Shown one piece after another: positions 43,697 through 52,660 of a stretch of DNA of 64,000 nt. Origin of the DNA: DASRDR01 sp035550795 (GTDB lineage: Bacteria > Methylomirabilota > Methylomirabilia > Rokubacteriales > DASRDR01); contig DASZOL010000046.1 of assembly GCA_035550795.1 (NCBI GenBank), positions 1 to 64,000 on the forward strand, given 5' to 3'. Below the pieces are notes generated by a model. That model ran no database searches, was not told where the DNA came from, and saw nothing but the letters and a program-made list of their open reading frames with translations. Made by a program: the position numbers and the translations under genes. The stretch's first letter is position 1. Every line of letters starts with the position of its first letter.

Positions 43697-43908
43697 CGGC
43701 GCGGCTGCACTCCGCGGCGATCCTCTCCACGAGCGCCGGGCGTGGCCCGGCGCTCGTGGCGCTTCAAGGTACGAGGGCCCGCCTGGTTGCGCGCCCTTGC
43801 GGTTTCTGTGATTGTGGGTCCTGCTTCGACGCGCTGCCGGAGCCTCGGGGGCCCTGGAGCGGGCGGTCCCGAAAGACGTCCGTGCGGCAGCCGCCAGGAG
43901 GAGCCCGG

Positions 43909-45039
43909 ATGCCAGCTTCCGGACCGCGGTGGATGATCGGCGCCGTCCGGCGCGAGCGCGATCACGGCGTTCACCGCGTCCAGGCCGACGTCGCGGGGCA
44001 CCCCCTGTGGTTCGAGTCGGCCGATGCCGAGCTCGAGCCGAGCCCTGAGGCCTTCGCGAGCCTGCTGTTCCTGCCGGCATTGCACCACGGCGCGACCGTT
44101 GAGGTCGATCGACCTCTCGATCCTGTATGGCTCGACGGCACGCGCCGGCTGCCCGTCCTGCTGGCAGCCTGGTGGGGGTATCCGGACATCTACCCAGTCG
44201 ACGCCCCGGCGCGCACCCCCGCGGCCTCGACGCGCGCCGCGGCGGTCGCCGCGTGCTTCACCGGCGGGGTGGACTCGTTCTACACGCTGCGGACGTGCGG
44301 CGACCGGCTCAGCCGCCTGGTGTTCGTCCACGGCTACGACATGCCGCTCGCGGACCGCGTGCGGCTGGCGAGCTTCGCGCGATCCCTCCAGGCCGTGTCC
44401 GAGAGCGTCGGCAAGCCAGCGCTCGTCCTCAGGACCAACGCGCGCGAGCACCCGATCGTCGCCTCGGTGAGCTGGGACCGCGTCCACGGCGCCGCGCTGG
44501 CCGCGGCGGCTCACGTCCTGTCGGGGACGATCGGGGGCCTCATCATCCCCTCGAGCTACGGGCTGTCGAACATCATCCCGTGGGGCTCCCATCCCGAGAT
44601 GGATCCCTTGTGGTCCACGAGCCGGGTCGAGATCCTCCACGACGACGCCCGACCCAATCGCCAGGACAAGATCCGCCGCATCGCCGGCGACCCGCTCGCA
44701 TGGCGGCACCTGCGCGTGTGCTGGGAGAATCGGGCTCCCACCGGGAACTGCTCGGCGTGCCTGAAATGCGTCCGCACCATGGCCGTGATCTCGGCCTACG
44801 GCCGGCTGACGGACTTCACGGTGTTCGACCTGTCCGTCCCGCTGGCGGCACGCTTCGACGCCGTGGAGGAGATTCCCCCGTACCTCCTGAAACCTTGCCA
44901 AGGGCTGCTGGAGCTCGACCTCGCGCCCGACGTTCGCGGCGCGGTCGTCCGGCTGCTGGATCGGTCGACTCCGGGGCTCCTGCGCCGGGTCGCTCGACGG
45001 GCGAGCCGCCTGGCGGGCCGCGGCGGCGGCGAGGGTTGA
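43909..45039 (+). CDS. PP-loop (QueC-like) adenylating protein
   Basis: 376 residues. After an N-terminal part of about 110 residues, a PP-loop appears as A-C-F-T-G-G-V-D-S-F-Y-T-L (the S-G-G-x-D-S motif with T for the first S). I-I-P-S-S-Y-G and W-G-S-H-P follow, then a cysteine cluster R-V-C-W-E-N...N-C-S-A-C-L-K-C-V-R-T like the zinc site of 7-cyano-7-deazaguanine synthase. It probably activates a carboxylate or amide with ATP; the substrate is unknown. AGGAGG lies before ATG 43909. It faces an asparagine-synthase-like gene and shares a hairpin terminator with it. Confidence 0.75.
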   Translation: MPASGPRWMIGAVRRERDHGVHRVQADVAGHPLWFESADAELEPSPEAFASLLFLPALHHGATVEVDRPLDPVWLDGTRRLPVLLAAWWGYPDIYPVDAPARTPAASTRAAAVAACFTGGVDSFYTLRTCGDRLSRLVFVHGYDMPLADRVRLASFARSLQAVSESVGKPALVLRTNAREHPIVASVSWDRVHGAALAAAAHVLSGTIGGLIIPSSYGLSNIIPWGSHPEMDPLWSTSRVEILHDDARPNRQDKIRRIAGDPLAWRHLRVCWENRAPTGNCSACLKCVRTMAVISAYGRLTDFTVFDLSVPLAARFDAVEEIPPYLLKPCQGLLELDLAPDVRGAVVRLLDRSTPGLLRRVARRASRLAGRGGGEG

Positions 45040-45058
45040 GGCGCCTGCGGGCGCCTCA
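45037..45058. terminator. Bidirectional hairpin overlapping both stop codons
   Basis: TGAGGCGCC and GGCGCCTCA form a perfect 9-bp stem around a TGCG loop. The first three bases are the plus-strand stop codon, and the last three are the minus-strand stop of the convergent gene. No T-run, but the placement strongly suggests shared termination. Confidence 0.6.
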
Positions 45059-46840
45059 GGGACGGTGGTCGCGCAGCCAGAGCAGGACGCCGAGCAGCAG
45101 CTTCATCCCGGAGGTACCGATGATGGGGTCGGCCGGACGGACGGCGACGTCGGGCCCGGGCAGGGCTTCGGCGAGGACGTCCGGCCGGAAGAGCTCGGTC
45201 GCGAGCTCCCGGCACCGCTCCGCCTCGCGCCGCAGCTCGCGCCACATGGGACCGTTCACGTCCATGAGCCGGACGTAACGCCGGGGCTCGGGGCGCGCCC
45301 GCGTGAAGGCGGGCACGCCGGGTACGCGCCCGAGCGCGTCGACCACGGCGCGGCGCAGCTGGGTCCGGAGGCGCGGACGGAGCGGCGAGAAGTCGAAGGA
45401 GTTCCGGTCGAGCGGCAGCGCCGCGAGGGCCGGGAACCGGGTCGCGACCAGCTCGGTTTCGGCGCGTCGGCCGGCGAGGCTGGCGGCGGGGATGCCGGCG
45501 ACGGTCTCGAGCAGCCGGCGATCGAGAATGGGCAGCACGGGCCAGGAGCTGAAGGCGATCGGCCAGGCGCGGCTGCCCACGTGAAACCGCGGCCGGTGGC
45601 GCATGTGGTACCGCCACACCTTCAGGGCCTCGTTGCCCCCCTCGCCGTCGTAGTCGGCGCGCACGCCGGCCAGCACGTCGGCCAGGGCTTCGCCGAAGCG
45701 CTCGGGCCGCAGCAGGCGTCCGAGCGTCGGAAGGGAGACGCCCCAGGCATTGATCACGTCGAAGTAGGTCTCGAAGGAGACCGTCCGCGTCGCCGGCGAG
45801 TACGCCTGGTCGATCGGGTAGCCGCCGAGGGCCGAGTCCAGCACCAGGCCGGTCACGACGTGGTCCGGAAGGCCGCGGAGCGCCGAGGACGCTTCCCAGA
45901 ACCCGGAGCCGGCCAGCCCGCACCCGAGGGCCTCCCATCGGATGCGCGCCTCGATCACGCCCGGGACCGCCGGCGGCTCGCGCACCGCATGCGGGAAGCG
46001 GAGGACGCGCGCCACCCGCCGCGCCCCGACGACGTCGAAGTCCGTCGGCAGCCCGAGCGTCAGGCACGCGGCGCGGCCGCCCTGGCGCGCGATCAGGCCG
46101 GCCAGCAGCCGCGAGTCGAGGCCGCCGGAGAGCAGAAGCCCGACGGGATGGCCGGGCGGCGCCTGGCGGGCGACGGCTGCGGTCACCGCGTCGTCGAGCA
46201 CGTCGACGTGAGCCTCGAACGGCAGGTGGAAGTGCGTGGACGGCGGCAGGGTCCACGTCGCGCGCTCTCGGGCCGGGCCGCCTGGCCGCCAGTCCAGCGC
46301 ATGTCCGGCGGCCAACCGCCGCACGCCGGTCAGAAGCGTCCGCCCCCCGACCAGATGGGCGAACAGGAGCACCCCCACGAGGCCAGCGGTATCGAGGTCC
46401 GCCCGGAACGACGGATGCCCCCGGAACAGCGCCGGGCTAGAGGCCACCAGTAGGACGTCGCCGGCGGTCCAGTAGTAGACGGGAAACAGACCGAGGAGGT
46501 CGGCGACCGCCACGACGCGGCCCTGCGGACCGATCGAGATCCCGGCGTGATACCCGTCGAGCGGGGGCGGCAACCCGTCGGGTCCGGCGCACGCCTGGCG
46601 GAGTCCCTTGGCGTCGAGACGGCCGTTGGCGTCGAGCGCGTCGCCCCACAGGACGCCGAGGCCATCCCCACCGCCGCTCTCGCTCACGGGGGCGCCGGGC
46701 GCGGCCGCCCAGCCCACGGAGGCTGTCGCCGTGCTCAGCCGGCGCGCCGCGAGCCCGGGGATCGGTGCGAGCTCCGCGGCCTCGACGAAGCGGGCCCGGC
46801 GGACCGGATCAGGGTCGACCAGAGCAACGAAGCTCGCCAC
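45056..46840 (-). CDS. Asparagine-synthase-like protein lacking the N-terminal catalytic Cys
   Basis: 594 residues. The N-terminal third resembles the glutaminase domain of asparagine synthases (P-L-D-G-Y-H-A-G-I-S-I-G; V-A-D-L-L-G-L-F-P-V-Y-Y) but begins V-A-S-F-V-A-L-V, not M-C-G, so the glutamine-cleaving cysteine is missing. The synthase domain has the PP-loop L-L-L-S-G-G-L-D-S-R-L-L-A-G-L and ends with W-L-R-D-H. GTG 46840 was chosen by a GGGAGAG site. Similar proteins use ammonia or catalyse other amide/lactam formation. It faces the PP-loop protein at 43909, hinting at a joint modification pathway. Confidence 0.8.
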   Translation of the reverse strand: MASFVALVDPDPVRRARFVEAAELAPIPGLAARRLSTATASVGWAAAPGAPVSESGGGDGLGVLWGDALDANGRLDAKGLRQACAGPDGLPPPLDGYHAGISIGPQGRVVAVADLLGLFPVYYWTAGDVLLVASSPALFRGHPSFRADLDTAGLVGVLLFAHLVGGRTLLTGVRRLAAGHALDWRPGGPARERATWTLPPSTHFHLPFEAHVDVLDDAVTAAVARQAPPGHPVGLLLSGGLDSRLLAGLIARQGGRAACLTLGLPTDFDVVGARRVARVLRFPHAVREPPAVPGVIEARIRWEALGCGLAGSGFWEASSALRGLPDHVVTGLVLDSALGGYPIDQAYSPATRTVSFETYFDVINAWGVSLPTLGRLLRPERFGEALADVLAGVRADYDGEGGNEALKVWRYHMRHRPRFHVGSRAWPIAFSSWPVLPILDRRLLETVAGIPAASLAGRRAETELVATRFPALAALPLDRNSFDFSPLRPRLRTQLRRAVVDALGRVPGVPAFTRARPEPRRYVRLMDVNGPMWRELRREAERCRELATELFRPDVLAEALPGPDVAVRPADPIIGTSGMKLLLGVLLWLRDHRP

Positions 46841-47479
46841 GAGCGTCTCTCCCGCTCGCCGGCCATCCCGGGCCGGCGGCCGGTCGAGAATAGCAGAACG
46901 GCCGGGCGCATCGGAGCGTCTCCCGCCGGACCGGGCCCAGCCTCCCGGCGCCCTGCCCGGCTTCCGGTGACCGCCGGCCGCTCGGTGGGCAACGGCCCGC
47001 TCCCTCGCTGGCTCCAGCGGCGCCGCCACCCGCTCGTCCCAGCGAGGGAGCCGTTGCGATGGCCGGCGCGGCGCGCCACATTCCAGCGGCTCCGGGTGGG
47101 TCACAGGGGTGCCGGCGGGCCGAGGGCAAGAGGAGCCGAACGGCGCGTCGCCTGGCGGGCAACAACATCCTCGAGAGCACCGGGGACCTGGCCCGCGGGA
47201 TCGGTTCTCCCCCGGCGTGTTCAGCGCCGCATTGCCGGAGACGTATGCCGGGCTGGGCGCCGCGCCGTCTCGATGACGTCTCCCGATCGAAGTCGAGGCG
47301 TTGCCGTCGCAGTACGAGCACGCGCCCGGGCAGAAAGGAGGTAGGCGTCGGCGATATCCGCATCCGAGATCGTGGCCCTATGCGCGGCGGCCGCCGGCCG
47401 CGTGCGCGACGCTGCCGCTGGCTTCCTCGCACAGCCGCTCAGTCGAGTCGTCGCCCGGGGATCCTCTCTGTGCCTGCTA
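46841..47479. other. Gene-poor stretch
   Basis: About 640 bases upstream of the asparagine-synthase-like gene. Several frames are open, but none has a recognisable protein or a ribosome-binding site that fits. Composition is a little more mixed than in neighbouring genes. Confidence 0.35.
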
Positions 47480-47839
47480 TCACAGGCCCTTCAGCCGGTC
47501 CGTCACCTCGCGAAGCTTCTGCTCTCGCTCGTCCCCGCCGACCTCTCGCGTCGCTACCGATCCGGCCATCTGAGCGGCAAGCTTCTGATTGGCCGCGGCG
47601 ATCCACTTGTCGATCTGATCGATCCACACCCGCACCCGAGCTTCCTCGCTCTCGAAGAGCAGCACGCGATGCCTCACCGTGATACGACTCGGATGGCACG
47701 GCTCCGTCCATTCATCTGGCGCCTGGAAGAGCCGGCGCCACGCTGGTGAGGGGGTCGCGTTGAGCTCCACGCTCAATTCATACACTGAACCTCGCACGGC
47801 AATCGGAATGGGTGGACCTGTCCGCTCGATCTCAGCCAT
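47480..47839 (-). CDS. Conserved hypothetical protein
   Basis: 119 residues: M-A-E-I-E-R-T-G-P-P-I-P-I-A-V-R-G at the start, L-S-V-E-L-N-A-T-P-S-P-A-W-R-R-L-F, H-P-S-R-I-T-V-R, and a helical end I-D-Q-I-D-K-W-I-A-A-A-N-Q-K. It has the look of a small mixed alpha/beta family, but I cannot name it. ATG 47839 has a GAGG five bases upstream; an upstream in-frame ATG at 47884 has no such site. Confidence 0.6.
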   Translation of the reverse strand: MAEIERTGPPIPIAVRGSVYELSVELNATPSPAWRRLFQAPDEWTEPCHPSRITVRHRVLLFESEEARVRVWIDQIDKWIAAANQKLAAQMAGSVATREVGGDEREQKLREVTDRLKGL

Positions 47840-48593
47840 GGGCGCCTCGGCTCCCTTCGCGGGGACAGGCCGGCTCTCAGACATCCGCGCGGCTGCCTTG
47901 CGCGTGCATCCATGCCAGAGCGCGTCCGGGACGCTTCGATGCCGCTGCTCGCGGCTGTCCCGTAACGCGGGACGAGCGAGAACCGGGGCGCTGCCTGGCG
48001 AGCGGCGGGGCAGCTCTGCCAGTCGGGCGTCCCCCGCCGTGTTGCGTCAAGATGGCCCCGGGCATCTGACGTGCTTCAGCTGCTCCGACGGCTGCCAACG
48101 GATCGAAATCGGGCTGTGGACATCCACGCGCAGGCGTGCCGGGATACTCATACTGTATGACTATACTAATACAGTTGGCTCGGCGTCAAGCAGAAAGGCG
48201 CGCGCAGCACGTCCATTCCCCGCTCGTACCGCCCGTCCCGGGCAATGACGATCGGGTGGGCAGTCAAGCCAGGTGATCGTAGAGGCCCTTCCTTCACCGA
48301 TGGACCCGATCGGAATTTCGGTCTGAAGCCATCGCGAGCGGGGCGCCCCGCGTTGGCGCACTCCCGACGACTAGCGGCCCACGGAACGCGACCGGTGGAA
48401 CGCGACCGGACATCGCGTCCGCGAGCGTCTCGCCGGAGACGTCGAGCCCCCAGCGGTAGCGCCCGCCGAATCCGAAGCAGAGATACCGGGCGCCATCACC
48501 GGAGCAGGGTCCACGCGGCGAACCGCGTTGATCTTCCGGTCGAGTTACAATCCCCCAGGTGCCCGCTCAACAAAGACCAGACAGGAGGTGGCG
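47840..48593. other. Gene-poor stretch with an AT-rich dyad
   Basis: About 750 bases. The main feature is the dyad at 48152. No coding frame is supported on either strand. Confidence 0.4.
48152..48175. promoter_or_regulatory. AT-rich inverted repeat
   Basis: ACTGTAT and ATACAGT flank ten bases that include TATACT. It stands out as one of the most AT-rich spots in the window. It could be an operator or promoter for the leftward gene at 47480 or the rightward short gene at 48594. The spacing does not match the LexA box of enterobacteria. Confidence 0.35.
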
Positions 48594-48695
48594 ATGCCAA
48601 CCGAAAGACGCGCTCCCAGACGCCGCAAGACCGCACGCAAGCGGGCCGCCCTGAAGAAGAAGGAGCAGAAGCGCCGCGCGCGCGCCAACGGCTGA
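48594..48695 (+). CDS. 33-residue highly basic peptide
   Basis: ATG 48594, preceded by AGGAGG at ideal spacing, opens M-P-T-E-R-R-A-P-R-R-R-K-T-A-R-K-R-A-A-L and ends R-A-R-A-N-G. About half of its residues are R or K. It might be a nucleic-acid-binding peptide. Its shortness means chance cannot be excluded, but the strong ribosome-binding site argues for translation. It recalls the small basic protein at 28805 in character, not in sequence. Confidence 0.45.
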   Translation: MPTERRAPRRRKTARKRAALKKKEQKRRARANG

Positions 48696-49446
48696 GCCGC
48701 CGCGAGACCAGGTCTCCAACCTGGCCACAAGAGACCGCTCCAGAGACCGCCATCGGCGACCGCGGTGCGCGAGTGATCAGATTGAACCCGACCTCATCGT
48801 CGGTGCGCCGAAGGCCGCGGTACGGCTCGGAACGCCCCCTTCCGTCCCGTCCTCGGGTCCACGCCCTGCCAGGTCCCCGCCCGCCGCGTGGCTATCACGC
48901 CGCTCGTCGTCGTCTCACGCTTGCACTCCGCGAAGCCCTCGTTCGAGAGGAGGTTCACGATATCCTCCGGCGCCGCGACCCAGCCGCACTCCCGTTCGAT
49001 CCACTTGATCCGGCTGTGCTTCTCGCCAATGCGGCCAAGGGCCTGATCCTCGCCGTGGAACGATGCCGCTCGGGCGCGATGATCAGGTCGGCGGGCCCCC
49101 GATGTGAAGGCGTCCGACGCGATGGGCGTCGACAATGGGGTGGCTCGTCTGCACGGCGCGCGAGGGCAGGAGTGGAGGGGGCACACCCGGATCCGACCGG
49201 CCCCGGTTCGTCGATCTCGCCACTCGAAAGGCCGCGAGCGCGGTGCCGTCTCCGCGAGGGTCGCTCGGACGGCGGCCGGCCTCTCCGACCGGCGTCAGGA
49301 CTTCGGGGCCGGAAGCGTCCGGTCCACGAGCGCGACCTCCTTCCCGCGGTCGGGCCCTGTTCGCCGGGCGAATCGTTCGGCCCCCGGTTCGTGTCAAACT
49401 TGGGGTGGCGGCGCACGAGCGGTCCTGGTGCGGGGAGGGAGCATCG
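48696..49446. other. Gene-poor stretch with possible leftward gene fragment
   Basis: About 750 bases. On the minus strand around 48890-49060 the frame reads G-R-I-G-E-K-H-S-R-I-K-W-I-E-R-E-C-G-W-V-A, then I-V-N-L-L-S-N-E-G-F-A-E-C. This looks like the C-terminal part of a methyltransferase-type domain, but no matching N-terminal part was found in frame. It is likely a remnant. The right end should hold the promoter of 49447. Confidence 0.35.
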
Positions 49447-50049
49447 ATGGCCGTGCAAGGGGTGGCGCGTGACGCGGACGCGATGATCGATCATGGTGGG
49501 GGGGTCAGAACCGAGAGCCTGCCTCGAGTTGGCTGGCTCCGCGCGACGGCCCCGCTCTGGCCCATCGGGCTGGCCCGGATCCTCTACGGCTACCTCTGGT
49601 GGCAGCAGTCCGCCTGGAAGGTGCCCTCCGACGACTTCGGCCGCAAGTCCGGCGGCGGCCTCTGGTACTGGTTCCAGCAGGGGATCCAGCACCCAACCCT
49701 CACCGCGTATCAGAACTTCCAGCTCAATGTCGTGATCCCCCACTGGACCTTCTTCGGATGGATGACCCTCGTCACCGAGACCTTCATCGCGGTCACGCTG
49801 CTCCTCGGGCTCGGCACCCGGCTGGGCTCCCTCGTGGCCCTCGGCATGGCCGCCAATATCACGCTCAGCATCCTGAACGTCCCCCACGAGTGGGGCTGGA
49901 CCTACACGATGCTCATCACCTTCCCCGCGCTGTTCCTCCTCACCGATGCCGGCCGGAGCTTCGGCGTCGATGCCCTTCTGGCACCGCCGCTCGACCGCGC
50001 GGCGGCCGGGGGCCACCGACTCGCCCGGATAGTCCGCTGGCTCGTCTGA
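49447..50049 (+). CDS. DoxX-like membrane protein
   Basis: 200 residues with four hydrophobic segments (about 40-55, 85-110, 115-130, 140-155). W-P-I-G-L-A-R-I-L-Y-G-Y-L-W-W-Q-Q-S-A-W-K and F-F-G-W-M-T-L-V-T-E-T-F-I-A-V-T-L-L-L-G-L-G-T-R match the DoxX/DoxD quinone-linked family pattern. GGGAGGGAGC precedes ATG 49447. It lies 64 bases before a radical SAM gene on the same strand; co-transcription is possible. Specific function unknown. Confidence 0.75.
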   Translation: MAVQGVARDADAMIDHGGGVRTESLPRVGWLRATAPLWPIGLARILYGYLWWQQSAWKVPSDDFGRKSGGGLWYWFQQGIQHPTLTAYQNFQLNVVIPHWTFFGWMTLVTETFIAVTLLLGLGTRLGSLVALGMAANITLSILNVPHEWGWTYTMLITFPALFLLTDAGRSFGVDALLAPPLDRAAAGGHRLARIVRWLV

Positions 50050-50113
50050 GCGACGCTTTGGCCCGGCCGACGGAGTCCCCACACCTCATCGGCGGGACCG
50101 GGTGAGGGCCCGC

Positions 50114-51106
50114 ATGGCCTTCTCCGTAGGGATCGGGCTCACCAATGAGTGTGACTTGCGCTGCGGGCACTGCTACCGGCCGGACGCCGTCGTCGACCGC
50201 CTGACCCAGGCAGACGTCCGGCGCCTGGTGGAGCGCATCCCGATCCGATCGTTGAATCTGGGGGTCGGCGAGAACGGCCTGCATCCGGACTACGAGGCGA
50301 TCCTGGAGCTCGTATGGGCGCGCGGGATCAAGACGAGCGTCACCTCCAACGGCCTGAGCATCCAAGCCCTCCCAGACGCCGCCGTCAAGCGGTTTCACAG
50401 CGTCGAGTTCTCGCTCGACTTCCCGACGGAGCGCGAGCACGACGCTTTCCGGGGTGCCGGCAACTGGCGCACGGTCGAGACCGCGATGGAGCGCTGCGCG
50501 AGGCTCGGCGTGCCCGTGACCGTGACGGCGGTGATGATGAAGATCAACGTCGACCGCCTGCCCGCGCTCGCCCGCGTGGCCGCCGGCCGCGGCGCCAACC
50601 TGCGCGTCAACATCTACCAGCCCTCGAAGACCGATCGCTTCTCGCTCAGCTATGCCGAGTTCTGGGAGGGGTTCCGGCGCCTGCTCGGGGCGACGCGCCT
50701 GGTCGCCACCACCGAGCCGGTCCTCGCCGGGGTCCTGGGCGTCCCCGCCTTCATGGGACCCGGTTGCGGGCGCTCGACGGTGCGCGTGGCACCGGACGGC
50801 CGGGTCCTCCCCTGCACGTACTGGCCGGTGAGTCGGCTCACGCTCGCGGATCTGGACGCGCTCGGCGAAGAGATCACGGGCGCTGCGGAGTTTCAGCAGG
50901 CCACCCAACGGCCGGCGGCCTGCGCTGACTGTCCGTGCCAGGGGGGGTGCGCGGGCCGCCGCGCGGTACTCGGCCGCCTGGGGGAGCCCGACCCCTACTG
51001 TCCGTTCGCTCGCGGGGAGCGCCTCGTCATCGACTGGGAGCCGGCGGCGGGCGCCGACCTTCCCAAGCTCGGGAGCGCGTGCACGACCGTCGTCTCGGCG
51101 CGGTAG
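50114..51106 (+). CDS. Radical SAM protein with SPASM-like C-terminus
   Basis: 330 residues. The iron-sulfur motif C-D-L-R-C-G-H-C (CX3CX2C) lies near residue 15, followed by the G-V-G-E-N-G-L-H-P strand of the TIM barrel. The C-terminal part has further cysteines: G-P-G-C-G-R-S, L-P-C-T-Y-W-P, and C-A-D-C-P-C-Q-G-G-C, typical of an auxiliary-cluster SPASM or twitch domain. Such enzymes modify peptides or small molecules by radical chemistry. ATG 50114 has GAGGG upstream; GTG 50102 is possible. It converges with the radical SAM gene at 51114 (7 bases between). Confidence 0.85.
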   Translation: MAFSVGIGLTNECDLRCGHCYRPDAVVDRLTQADVRRLVERIPIRSLNLGVGENGLHPDYEAILELVWARGIKTSVTSNGLSIQALPDAAVKRFHSVEFSLDFPTEREHDAFRGAGNWRTVETAMERCARLGVPVTVTAVMMKINVDRLPALARVAAGRGANLRVNIYQPSKTDRFSLSYAEFWEGFRRLLGATRLVATTEPVLAGVLGVPAFMGPGCGRSTVRVAPDGRVLPCTYWPVSRLTLADLDALGEEITGAAEFQQATQRPAACADCPCQGGCAGRRAVLGRLGEPDPYCPFARGERLVIDWEPAAGADLPKLGSACTTVVSAR

Positions 51107-51113
51107 CGGGGCG

Positions 51114-52118
51114 CTAGAGGCTCCAGAAGACGCCGCACCCGCGGCACGGCTGCGGCGGCGATTCGGTCAGGAGCGCCCGCCGAAAGGTCGCGTAGCCGTC
51201 GCCCCACCAGATCGCCTGCAGGCTCTGCTCGAAGAGATTCCCGAGCACGATGCCGTCGTACGGGTCTGCCACGAAGGGCGAGATGCAGCAGGGCAAGACA
51301 TTGCCGTGTACGGTCACATAGACCAGCGTCCAGGGTCGTCGGCAGTGGCTCCAGGGGCGAGTCGAGACGCCGTGGGGCGTCAAGCTGACCTCGGGCGTGG
51401 TCGCGCCGGAGGCCGAGAAGGTGACGCCCGCTGCCGCGGCGGCGGCCGCGGTCTCGCGAATCACCCGCTCGTGCTCCACCGTGGTCCGGCCGAAGAGCGC
51501 CTGCGGCTTCACGGCCAGGCCCTGCCCGTGGTAGACAAGCCGCTGGAGATGGATGGCGGCCGCACCCGCCCGCACGGCGATCGGGACGAGTCCAGGCAGC
51601 TCGTGGAGGGTGTCTTGCATGCCGGTGAACCAGAGTGACACTTGGGGGTGCGCCACACCGCGCGCCCGCCGAAACGCCGCGAAGGCTTCGAGGTTGCCGA
51701 CGACCTTGTCGAACGCGTCGACGCCGCGAACCCGCCGGTACGTCTCGGCGGTCGAGCCGTCGAGGGAGACGCGGATCTCGTCGAGTCCCGCGTCGACGAG
51801 CGCGGCGGGCCACCGGCCGTTCAGCGTGATGGCGTTGGTGTTGAAGAGGACGTGCGCGCTGCGCGCCTTGGCGTGCTCGATCATCGCGGGCAGCTCGCGG
51901 TTGAGCAGGGGCTCGCCGATCCCGTGGAGGACGACTCGCTCGAGCATCGGGAACTGGTCCACGATCCGGCGGAACTCCGCATAGCCGAGATCCTTCGGTG
52001 CCTCCCGACCCCCGAAGGTCAGGATGCACGTCTCGCAGAGCGAGTTGCAGCGGCTCGTCGTCTCAACGTACAGGGACCGGGGCAGTGGCGGGGGGGCGGC
52101 CGGCATCGGGACGCTCAC
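51114..52118 (-). CDS. Radical SAM protein with SPASM-like C-terminus
   Basis: 334 residues. C-N-S-L-C-E-T-C (CX3CX2C) near residue 23, L-H-G-I-G-E-P-L-L-N in the second barrel strand, and C-terminal cysteines in V-L-P-C-C-I-S-P and C-R-G-C-G-V-F-W. The arrangement is that of radical SAM/SPASM enzymes. GTG 52118 overlaps the stop of the NUDIX gene, so it is the last gene of a five-gene overlapping operon starting at 55306. It differs in sequence from the neighbouring plus-strand radical SAM, so it is not a recent copy. Confidence 0.85.
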   Translation of the reverse strand: MSVPMPAAPPPLPRSLYVETTSRCNSLCETCILTFGGREAPKDLGYAEFRRIVDQFPMLERVVLHGIGEPLLNRELPAMIEHAKARSAHVLFNTNAITLNGRWPAALVDAGLDEIRVSLDGSTAETYRRVRGVDAFDKVVGNLEAFAAFRRARGVAHPQVSLWFTGMQDTLHELPGLVPIAVRAGAAAIHLQRLVYHGQGLAVKPQALFGRTTVEHERVIRETAAAAAAAGVTFSASGATTPEVSLTPHGVSTRPWSHCRRPWTLVYVTVHGNVLPCCISPFVADPYDGIVLGNLFEQSLQAIWWGDGYATFRRALLTESPPQPCRGCGVFWSL

Positions 52119-52660
52119 CGCCGGAGCCGTCGCGCGGCGTGCAGGATCGCGATGACCGTCATGCTGTCCTTGATCTCGCCTGACTCCACCATGCGGAGGG
52201 CTTCCGCGAACGGCAGCCGGCGCACCTCGATGAACTCCGTTGCGTCACCCGGGGTGACAACCGGCGTGAGCGCCTCGCCACAAAAGAGGTGCGCGGTCTC
52301 GTCGACCACGCTCTTGGAGGTGTGGTAGGACACGAGGGGCGTCAGGCGGGCCGCCTGGTAGCCGACCTCCTCGCCGAGCTCCCGCTGGGCGGCCGCCTCG
52401 AGACTCTCGCCGGGATGGACCCCACCGGTCGGCATCTCCCAGTAGACCCCGCGCGCGACATACCGGTACTGGCGGATCAGGACCACGGTCTCCGCGTCGA
52501 AGAACGGGAGTACGCCCACGCACTCGCCGCACCGGACGACGCCATACACCGTCGTGCGCCCGTCCGGCAGCTGGACCTGGTCCTCGTCGACCCGGATCCA
52601 GGGGTTCTGGTAGACCACGCGGCTGGAGCGCGTCTGCCAGGGCACGTCGGCCAGGCTCAC
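52115..52660 (-). CDS. NUDIX hydrolase
   Basis: 181 residues. The Nudix box reads G-G-V-H-P-G-E-S-L-E-A-A-A-Q-R-E-L-G-E-E, preceded by R-Q-Y-R-Y-V-A-R-G-V-Y-W-E-M-P, which fits ADP-ribose/nucleotide-sugar pyrophosphatases. It would hydrolyse a nucleoside diphosphate linked to a sugar. GTG 52660 overlaps the stop of the membrane glycosyltransferase gene upstream (GTGA), and its own stop overlaps the next start, so it is translationally coupled on both sides. Confidence 0.9.
   Translation of the reverse strand: MSLADVPWQTRSSRVVYQNPWIRVDEDQVQLPDGRTTVYGVVRCGECVGVLPFFDAETVVLIRQYRYVARGVYWEMPTGGVHPGESLEAAAQRELGEEVGYQAARLTPLVSYHTSKSVVDETAHLFCGEALTPVVTPGDATEFIEVRRLPFAEALRMVESGEIKDSMTVIAILHAARRLRR

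Noticed and set aside
48152..48175. LexA (SOS) box
   Set aside because: CTGT and ACAG are separated by 14 bases rather than 8, and no SOS-type gene lies next to it.
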